Assembly (NCBI GenBank): GCA_937889645.1
Contig: CALBZE010000160.1
Coordinates: 1 to 6,724 of the forward strand
Length of the DNA: 6,724 nucleotides
From: an uncultured bacterium
GTDB lineage: Bacteria > Gemmatimonadota > Gemmatimonadetes > Longimicrobiales > RSA9
Direction: 5' to 3'
In this document: positions 4,541-6,724 of the stretch, in pieces
Layout of the letters: each line of letters begins with the position of its first letter
How positions within the stretch are numbered: position 1 is the first letter of the stretch
The notes under the pieces: model-generated
What the model saw: only the letters and a program-made list of their open reading frames with translations
What the model was told of the DNA's origin: nothing
Database searches by the model: none
Program-made: the position numbers and the translations under genes

Positions 4541-4616
4541 AGCCTCGCCCGGTGCCCCTCGGCAAACCGAGGGCCCGGGCTGAAGGCGTCGAGAGGCCCA
4601 AGGCGGGCCACGAGCG
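4541..4616 (+). promoter_or_regulatory. Type-2 leader element, copy 2 (upstream of the gene at 4650)
   Basis: Homologous to 1276-1327: AGCCTCGCC (4541-4549) is identical and 4575-4616 matches 37 of 42 positions. Between the two blocks lies a hairpin absent from copy 1: CCCTCGG-CAAA-CCGAGGG (4556-4573), closed by GCCCGG/CCGGGC (4547-4552/4575-4580) with a small internal loop, and possibly by GCCT/AGGC outside that. The GGCCC/GGGCC hairpin (4595-4599/4605-4609) is kept. Another stem, CGAGC/GCTCG (4611-4615/4625-4629 region), follows before the strong AAGGAGG (4636-4642). Confidence 0.5.
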
Positions 4617-4649
4617 GGCAGGTGCTCGCGGAAGGAAGGAGGTGCAGTG

Positions 4650-5144
4650 ATGACGACGACGACAACGACGTTGAGGAAGGGCGACGTGGTGCGGTGGTGC
4701 GACCCGCACGAGGAGTTCCGGGTCGAGCGCGTCTTCGAAGACGGGCGCGCAGGCATCCGACCGCTGTCTGCTCCCAGCGGGAGCTATCTCCACACCGTCG
4801 CGACGTGCGAGCTCACCCTCCTCCGTCGGCCCGTGCAGGTGGGTGACGTGCTGCGGGCACGTCTGTATCGGGTCGTGCCATATCAAGTGATATCGGTCGA
4901 TAAGGACGGGTTCAATATCCAGTGGGCCCGCTGGAGTTGGAGCGTCACTCCTCGACCGGACGAATATTGGGAGCACGCCGACGGGACTCCCATCTCTCCG
5001 CCCGAGAGCGACGGGTCTGCCGGAGGCCAGGCCGACCGCCCCATCCGGACCGCCGAGACCCTCCCGCGCCTCGCGACGCATGATGCGCGCGAAGCGCGCC
5101 GCGCATGCCGCGAGTCCCGCCTCACTGGGCGGGACGAGCCCTGA
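4650..5144 (+). CDS. Putative tandem SH3-like domain protein with basic tail, 164 aa
   Basis: AAGGAGG (4636-4642) is 7 nt from ATG 4650; the GTG one codon earlier is less well placed. The protein opens with a run of six threonines from (ACG/ACA) repeats, then LRKGDVVRW and, near residue 62, VQVGDVLRARLYRVVPYQV. These KGD/VGD-led beta segments suggest two small SH3-like barrels in tandem. Tryptophans cluster in WARWSW and EYWEH. From about residue 110 the chain is Pro/Ser/Gly and then Arg-rich and probably disordered (REARRACRESRLTGRD), able to contact nucleic acid. I cannot name a family. The last codons contain an 8-bp hairpin (5114-5121/5128-5135), and the stop codon lies within the outer stem of the next leader element, so translation of this gene and folding of that leader would interfere. 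Confidence 0.7.
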   Translation: MTTTTTTLRKGDVVRWCDPHEEFRVERVFEDGRAGIRPLSAPSGSYLHTVATCELTLLRRPVQVGDVLRARLYRVVPYQVISVDKDGFNIQWARWSWSVTPRPDEYWEHADGTPISPPESDGSAGGQADRPIRTAETLPRLATHDAREARRACRESRLTGRDEP

Positions 5145-5242
5145 GTAGCACACGCCCGGGTGCGAGTCCCGGGCAGGGCCCTACGTCGGTCACGGCGACC
5201 GACGGACAACAGGCCGGACGGCTCCGGCCGAGAGGATGAGTC
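5138..5242 (+). promoter_or_regulatory. Type-1 structured leader RNA, copy 1 (upstream of PRP-2)
   Basis: Outer stem GCCCTG/CAGGGC (5138-5143/5174-5179) encloses hairpin CCCGGG-TGCGAGT-CCCGGG (5155-5173), whose 7-nt loop resembles a tRNA T-loop. Then CGTCGGTC-ACGGC-GACCGACG (5184-5204), a single-stranded GGACAACA, and GGCCGGA-CGGC-TCCGGCC (5212-5229). PRP-2 starts 13 nt later. 5151-5242 aligns without gaps to 6289-6380 (69/79 identical through 5229, lower in the last 13 nt). It matches no riboswitch or phage RNA I can recall. The proximity to the start codon suggests cis control of translation; an independent transcript is possible. Confidence 0.65.
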
Positions 5243-6160
5243 ATGATCACTGTCACCATTCACAGGAAGACACTCGAGCATCACCGCGCGTGCTCGGAGG
5301 GCCTCGCGCTCTACGACCAGATCGCGAATGGCACCGACTGCATCGTGATCGCCGATTGGACGGCGTTGCACTCGATCTGGCTGTACGTCGCGGGTTACAG
5401 CGCATTTGCACGCTGGCTGGAGGAGCGGGGGATCATCCCTCGCGCCGATTTCTCCGGCGTTGATCTCTCCGGTGCCAACCTCCGCCGCGCCGATTTCTCC
5501 GGCGCTGATCTATCCGCCGCCAACCTCTCCGGTGCCGACCTCTCAGGTGCCGATCTCTCAGGCGCCACCCTCTCCGGTGCCAACCTTCGCGACGCCGATC
5601 TCTACGGCGCCAACCTTCGCGACGCCGATCTCTCGGGCGCCGATCTCTCAGGCGCCAACCTCTACGGCGCCAACCTCCGCGGTGCCAATCTTTCCGGCGC
5701 CAACCTCCACGGCGCCAACCTCGCCGACGCCCACCTCTCCGGTGCCTGTTTCGCCGGCGCCAACCTCTTCGGCGCCGATCTCGACGGCGCCGATCTTTCC
5801 AGCGCCGACCTTTCCTGCGCCGATCTCTCCCACGCCAACCTTCACGGCGCCCACCTCTCCGGTGTCGATCTCTACGACGCCAACCTCCGCGGTGCCAACC
5901 TCCGCGGTGCCAACCTCTCCGGCGCCAACCTCTCCCACGTCAACTTCTCCGACGCCTACCTCTCCGGCGCCAACCTCTCCGGCGCCATCCTCTACGGTGC
6001 CAACCTCTCAGGCGCCATCCTCTACGGCGCTGATCTATCCGCCGCCAACCTCTCCGGTGCCGACCTCTCAGGCGCCAACCTCCGCGGCGCTTATCGAGGA
6101 TCGTCGTCCCCTATCCCCGGTTGGCGCATGCTCGATAACGGTTATCTCGAGCGAGAGTAG
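5243..6160 (+). CDS. PRP-2: pentapeptide-repeat protein, 305 aa, 43 repeats
   Basis: Paralogue of PRP-1. Residues 1-67 are the shared N-terminal domain (MITVTIHRKTLE, WTALHSIWLYVAGY, RGIIPRADF); residues 68-282 are 43 pentapeptides, about 10.75 coils of a quadrilateral beta-helix; residues 283-305 are the tail (AYRGSSSPIPGWR). The repeats are more varied than in PRP-1 (Tyr, Arg, His and Asp on the outer positions), with a few odd units such as AHLSG and ACFAG near 163-172. Function is unknown; some pentapeptide proteins mimic DNA and bind gyrase, and this rod would be about twice as long as PRP-1's. The stop TAG (6158-6160) replaces a GAG codon of PRP-1, removing the last residues; the following codons still align with PRP-1 up to its TGA at 6179-6181. 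The ribosome-binding site is modest (GAGAGG). The leader is type 1, unlike PRP-1. Confidence 0.9.
   Translation: MITVTIHRKTLEHHRACSEGLALYDQIANGTDCIVIADWTALHSIWLYVAGYSAFARWLEERGIIPRADFSGVDLSGANLRRADFSGADLSAANLSGADLSGADLSGATLSGANLRDADLYGANLRDADLSGADLSGANLYGANLRGANLSGANLHGANLADAHLSGACFAGANLFGADLDGADLSSADLSCADLSHANLHGAHLSGVDLYDANLRGANLRGANLSGANLSHVNFSDAYLSGANLSGAILYGANLSGAILYGADLSAANLSGADLSGANLRGAYRGSSSPIPGWRMLDNGYLERE
5444..6088 (+). repeat. Tandem 15-bp coding repeats of PRP-2 (43 units)
   Basis: Uninterrupted 15-bp units such as GCCAACCTCTCCGGC and GCCGATCTCTCAGGC. Many neighbouring units are identical or differ at one base (for example pairs near 5881-5910 and 5985-6030), suggesting recent local duplication. 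There are 23 units more than in PRP-1. All units keep frame. Confidence 0.9.
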
Positions 6161-6177
6161 GTGGGTCGTGCGGCGGA

Positions 6178-6264
6178 GTGACGAGCAACGCATGGGGCAG
6201 GCGATGCCTGCACGCATTGGTCCCCGCCATCGAGCGGCTCCGCGATCTCATCGAGAAGCTCTGA
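6178..6264 (+). CDS. Possible 28-aa ORF downstream of PRP-2
   Basis: GTG 6178 overlaps the position of the ancestral PRP stop (GTGA). The predicted peptide ends with an amphipathic helix, PAIERLRDLIEKL, and codons there (ATC GAG CGG CTC CGC GAT CTC) look like real coding sequence in this genome. The equivalent start after PRP-1 (1951) gives only 16 codons of unrelated sequence. There is no clear Shine-Dalgarno, and the premature PRP-2 stop 20 nt upstream would weaken coupling. It could equally be a remnant of a longer gene. Confidence 0.3.
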   Translation: MTSNAWGRRCLHALVPAIERLRDLIEKL

Positions 6265-6269
6265 TTCTA

Positions 6270-6380
6270 GCCCTGCGAGCTAGCGCTCCACGTCCGGGTG
6301 CGATCCCCGGGCAGGGCCCCACGTCGGTCACGGTGACCGGCGGGAAACAGGCCGGACGGATCCGGTCAGGAGAAATGACC
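6270..6380 (+). promoter_or_regulatory. Type-1 structured leader RNA, copy 2
   Basis: Outer stem GCCCTGC/GCAGGGC (6270-6276/6311-6317, 7 bp) encloses a mini-hairpin GAGC-TAGC-GCTC (6277-6288) and CCGGG-TGCGATC-CCCGG (6294-6310). It is followed by CGTCGGTC-ACGGT-GACCGGCG (6322-6342) and GGCCGGA-CGGA-TCCGGTC (6350-6367). Relative to copy 1, stem changes at 6293, 6340 and 6366 all give G-U pairs; other changes fall in loops, linkers or the final 13 nt. The Shine-Dalgarno AGGAG (6368-6372) begins directly after the last stem, so folding could expose or hide it. Confidence 0.65.
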
Positions 6381-6724
6381 ATGAGCAAGATCCAGATCAA
6401 CATCTTCGTCAGCGCCGAGAACGCCGCCAAGAGCGGCTCGGTCGAATACGGAGAACTCGTCGTGGAGCCCACCGCGGAGCAGTGGGCGACGGCGCGCGAG
6501 GAGCAGCGTCTCGCGCTCGTCGAGTACAGCGCCCGGTCCGGATACAACCGATACCTGAGGACGACCGCTCCGACGTGGGAAGCCGTGCTCGTCGCGATCG
6601 ACGACGAGATCGCGGAAAAGAGGGCACGCGCGGAGAAGGCGCGGGCCGAGTCCGAGGAGCGGATCCAGAGGGCGCTCGCGGCGCCCGACAAGGAGTGGAT
6701 CGGGGTAGACGCGAATCGCTACTA
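6381..6724 (+). CDS. Hypothetical protein, 3' end beyond the window (114+ codons)
   Basis: ATG 6381 is 8 nt after AGGAG (6368-6372); an in-frame ATG at 6375 is too close to it. The frame is still open at the right edge. The start (MSKIQINIFVSAENAAKSG) is beta-like; then VVEPTAEQWATAREEQRLAL and an extended charged helix from about residue 75 (DDEIAEKRARAEKARAESEE), a likely coiled coil. No family recognised. The same frame is open upstream to GTG 6168, giving a long N-terminal extension through the leader; the conserved leader and the better ribosome-binding site argue for 6381. Shares its start context (GGAGAAATGACCATGAGCAA) with the gene at 2887, although the proteins differ. Confidence 0.75.
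   Translation, partial: MSKIQINIFVSAENAAKSGSVEYGELVVEPTAEQWATAREEQRLALVEYSARSGYNRYLRTTAPTWEAVLVAIDDEIAEKRARAEKARAESEERIQRALAAPDKEWIGVDANRY

Noticed and set aside
5395..5938. Minus-strand repetitive ORFs inside PRP-2
   Set aside because: They mirror the 15-bp repeats in other frames and have no independent signal.
6270..6321. A complete tRNA gene
   Set aside because: Only acceptor-like and T-arm-like parts are present; there is no anticodon arm, and the module is about 50 nt, so it is reported as tRNA-like only.
6248..6691. 147-codon minus-strand ORF at the right end
   Set aside because: Ser/Ala/Arg-rich shadow of the gene at 6381, which has the ribosome-binding site and the plausible protein.

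Overview
The window is GC-rich (about two-thirds G+C by eye) and every credible gene lies on the + strand. The genes are small, closely spaced and mostly of unknown function, with strong Shine-Dalgarno sites, ATGA/TGATG overlaps, a stand-alone PD-(D/E)XK-type nuclease, a DHH-like protein and two pentapeptide-repeat proteins. This looks like an accessory or early region of a phage or prophage of a high-GC bacterium. No capsid, terminase, polymerase or integrase gene is present, so phage origin is an inference and the host cannot be fixed.

Layout: a hairpin-rich leader (1-152) precedes an unrecognised 188-aa gene (153-719). A 251-nt gap (720-970) holds two long nested hairpins. A Cys-rich zinc-finger-like gene (971-1240), the short pentapeptide-repeat gene PRP-1 (1340-1954) and the nuclease gene (2030-2605) follow, apparently linked by two short overlapping ORFs (1237-1338 and 1941-2033). 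Three small genes come next (2630-2815, 2887-3102, 3118-3345), then the 362-aa DHH-like gene (3420-4508), a basic-tailed SH3-like protein (4650-5144), the long pentapeptide-repeat gene PRP-2 (5243-6160), a possible 28-aa ORF (6178-6264) and a gene running off the right edge (6381 onward).

The most interesting content is RNA-level. The leaders of PRP-2 (5138-5242) and of the last gene (6270-6380) are the same element: 92 ungapped positions, 69/79 identical over the structured part, an enclosing stem around a tRNA T-arm-like hairpin, then two more hairpins. All three substitutions falling in stems keep pairing through G-U wobbles. A second leader type precedes PRP-1 (1276-1327) and the unrelated gene at 4650 (4541-4616). 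Leader type does not follow protein family: the two paralogous PRP genes carry different leaders, each shared with an unrelated gene. This suggests a modular set of phage leader RNAs that I cannot match to a known class.

The coding sequences of the DHH-like gene and the first gene are also packed with perfect 7-10 bp hairpins, far more than chance by my rough estimate, while the nuclease gene is not. PRP-1 and PRP-2 are diverged duplicates with 20 and 43 pentapeptides. One base change in PRP-2 both truncates its C-terminus and weakens an internal ribosome-binding site that in PRP-1 appears to drive a coupled ORF into the nuclease.
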